This document shows, in pieces, positions 28,060-29,242 of a stretch of 29,242 nt of DNA. The notes below the pieces were generated by a model that was not told the DNA's origin, made no database searches, and was given only the letters and a program-made list of their open reading frames with translations. Positions within the stretch are counted from its first letter, which is position 1, and each line of letters opens with the position of its first letter. The translations under genes were made by a program, and so were the position numbers. The DNA is from CAYWFP01 sp964457365 (lineage in GTDB: Bacteria; Planctomycetota; SZUA-567): the NCBI GenBank assembly GCA_964457365.1, contig CAYWFP010000050.1:1-29242 (forward strand), read 5' to 3'.

Positions 28060-29242
28060 ATGAAAGGCACCAAGCTCTTCGTCGAGGCGTTGCGCAGCGA
28101 GAAGGTGGACACCATCTTCGGGTATCCGGGGGGAGCGCTGATCCCGCTCTTCGACGAGCTGCTCGACGCCACGGACATCAAGATCTACCTGCCGCGTCAC
28201 GAACAGGCCGGCTGTCACGCCGCCGACGGCTACGCCCGCGCCACCGGCAAGTGCGGCGTGGCCCTGGCCACCAGCGGCCCCGGCGCGACGAACCTCGTCA
28301 CCGGCATCGCCACGGCCTACATGGACTCGATCCCGCTGGTGGCCTTCACCGGGCAGGTCAAGACCGACCTCATCGGCTGCGACGCGTTCCAGGAGGTCGA
28401 CCTCACCGGCATCACCCGCTCGATCAGCAAGCACAACTACCTCGTGAAAGACCCAGAAGAGCTGCCGGTCATCCTCAAGGAGGCGTTCCATATCGCCACC
28501 ACCGGCCGCCCCGGCCCCGTCGTGGTCGACCTGCCGGTGAACGTCCAGCTCGCCGACATCCAGACCCCGCTGCCGAAGAAGGTCGACATCCGCGGCTACA
28601 AGCCCCGCTACGACGGCAACCCGCGGCAGATCAAGCGCGCGGCCGAGATGATCAACGAAGCCGAACGCCCCGTCCTCTACGTCGGCGGCGGCATCATCAG
28701 CAGCGGCGCGCACGAGATCCTGCGCAAGGTGGCCGAGAAGGCCAACCTGCCGGTCACCACCACGCTGATGGGCCTGGGCGCCTTCCCGAGCGACCACGAA
28801 CTCTCGCTCCAGATGCTCGGCATGCACGGGACGGTCTACGCCAACTACGCGGTGACCCACTGCGACCTGCTGATCGCCGTCGGCGCGCGCTTCGACGACC
28901 GCATCACCGGCAAGCTCTCGGCCTTCGCGCCCGAGGCCAAGGTCATCCACATCGACATCGACCCGACCTCGGTCAGCAAGAACATCCGCGTCCACGTCCC
29001 GGCCGTCGGCGACGCGAAGACCATCCTCGCGGAGTTGCTGCCGCTGATGAAGAAGAAGACCCGCAAGCCCTGGATGGAGCAGATCGCCAAGTGGAAGAAG
29101 GACTTTCCGCTCAAATACGGCGCGGACGGCCTCAAGCCGCAGTACGTCATCGAGGAACTGAACGCCCTGACCAAGCGGCGCAAGACCATCATCACCACCG
29201 AGGTCGGCCAGCACCAGATGTGGGCGGCGCTCTTCTATCATT
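28060..29242 (+). CDS. ilvB: Acetolactate synthase large subunit (cut by the window end)
   Basis: About 394 codons are visible; family members have 550-600. The thiamine-diphosphate glutamate is in LPRHEQAGCHAADGYARATG, preceded by FGYPGGALIPLFDELL. TSGPGATNLVTGIATAYMDSIPLVAFTGQV and the central FAD/nucleotide-binding domain (VLYVGGGIISSG, VGARFDDRITGKL) are intact. The fragment ends as the C-terminal TPP domain begins (TTEVGQHQMWAA). The enzyme condenses two pyruvates, or pyruvate with 2-oxobutyrate, in valine, leucine and isoleucine synthesis. The F-x-E-V-D-x-x-G-I-T-R segment and FAD-site features favour the anabolic, feedback-regulated form; its small subunit would be expected just downstream. 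The ATG at 28060 has GGAG 8 bases upstream. Expression is probably set by the leader attenuator upstream. Confidence 0.95.
   Translation, partial: MKGTKLFVEALRSEKVDTIFGYPGGALIPLFDELLDATDIKIYLPRHEQAGCHAADGYARATGKCGVALATSGPGATNLVTGIATAYMDSIPLVAFTGQVKTDLIGCDAFQEVDLTGITRSISKHNYLVKDPEELPVILKEAFHIATTGRPGPVVVDLPVNVQLADIQTPLPKKVDIRGYKPRYDGNPRQIKRAAEMINEAERPVLYVGGGIISSGAHEILRKVAEKANLPVTTTLMGLGAFPSDHELSLQMLGMHGTVYANYAVTHCDLLIAVGARFDDRITGKLSAFAPEAKVIHIDIDPTSVSKNIRVHVPAVGDAKTILAELLPLMKKKTRKPWMEQIAKWKKDFPLKYGADGLKPQYVIEELNALTKRRKTIITTEVGQHQMWAALFYH

Noticed and set aside
1..29242. CRISPR arrays, tRNA/rRNA genes, transposases or prophage genes
   Set aside because: None were recognised on reading both strands; no repeat-spacer structure, no tRNA-like arms and no recombinase motifs.

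Overview
This is a GC-rich bacterial chromosome segment. It carries about eighteen protein-coding genes, plus three small ORFs. No tRNA, rRNA, CRISPR array or insertion sequence was seen by eye. Several features suggest a heterotrophic, peptidoglycan-containing bacterium: polysaccharide-oriented enzymes (GH172/DUF2961, a GH2 beta-galactosidase, rhamnulokinase), several lipoproteins, a Tat-type amidase and alanine racemase. The gene mix resembles the PVC group (Lentisphaerota, Kiritimatiellota, Planctomycetota) or Hydrogenedentota-like lineages. That placement is an inference from gene content only.

Layout. Positions 1-2054 (minus) hold the 5' part of a GH172 gene behind a well-formed promoter/operator, and a zinc-ribbon coiled-coil protein ending at a strong terminator. 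Positions 2208-3356 (plus) encode an RlmL/YpsC-type rRNA methyltransferase. Positions 3350-9562 (minus) run lacZ, then a thioredoxin-DsbD/CcdA fusion, a tiny lipoprotein with two CxxC motifs, and a TlpA-like protein fused to a caspase-like domain that has lost both catalytic residues. The last three look like one extracytoplasmic thiol-redox module. Positions 9563-10427 are a gene-poor stretch with a sigma-54-like promoter, a 66-residue protein, a hairpin and a possible 36-codon leader. This leads into a TerB-STAS fusion protein (10428-11690, plus).

Positions 11692-23688 (minus) form a long same-strand block. It contains a Tat-lipoprotein amidase, comEC with a degenerate metallo-beta-lactamase domain, a fused E1 alpha/beta 2-oxoacid dehydrogenase coupled to comEC by an ATGA overlap, rhaB, and then fabK, a TPR/zinc-peptidase protein and alr in tight succession. 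Positions 23916-27068 (plus) encode a split methionine synthase, with the reactivation domain as a separate protein just upstream of a MetH that lacks it. Positions 27065-27601 (minus) encode an unrecognised 178-residue protein. The window ends in ilvB (plus, cut off).

The clearest regulatory feature is upstream of ilvB: a TTGACA-N16-CATAAT promoter, a 27-codon leader peptide dense in Leu/Val codons, a possible antiterminator segment just after its stop codon, and an 8-bp GC-rich terminator hairpin with a T-rich tail. Together they form a textbook-like attenuator for branched-chain amino acid synthesis. The best candidates for undescribed biology are the redox/pseudo-caspase gene set and the TerB-STAS locus with its small proteins.
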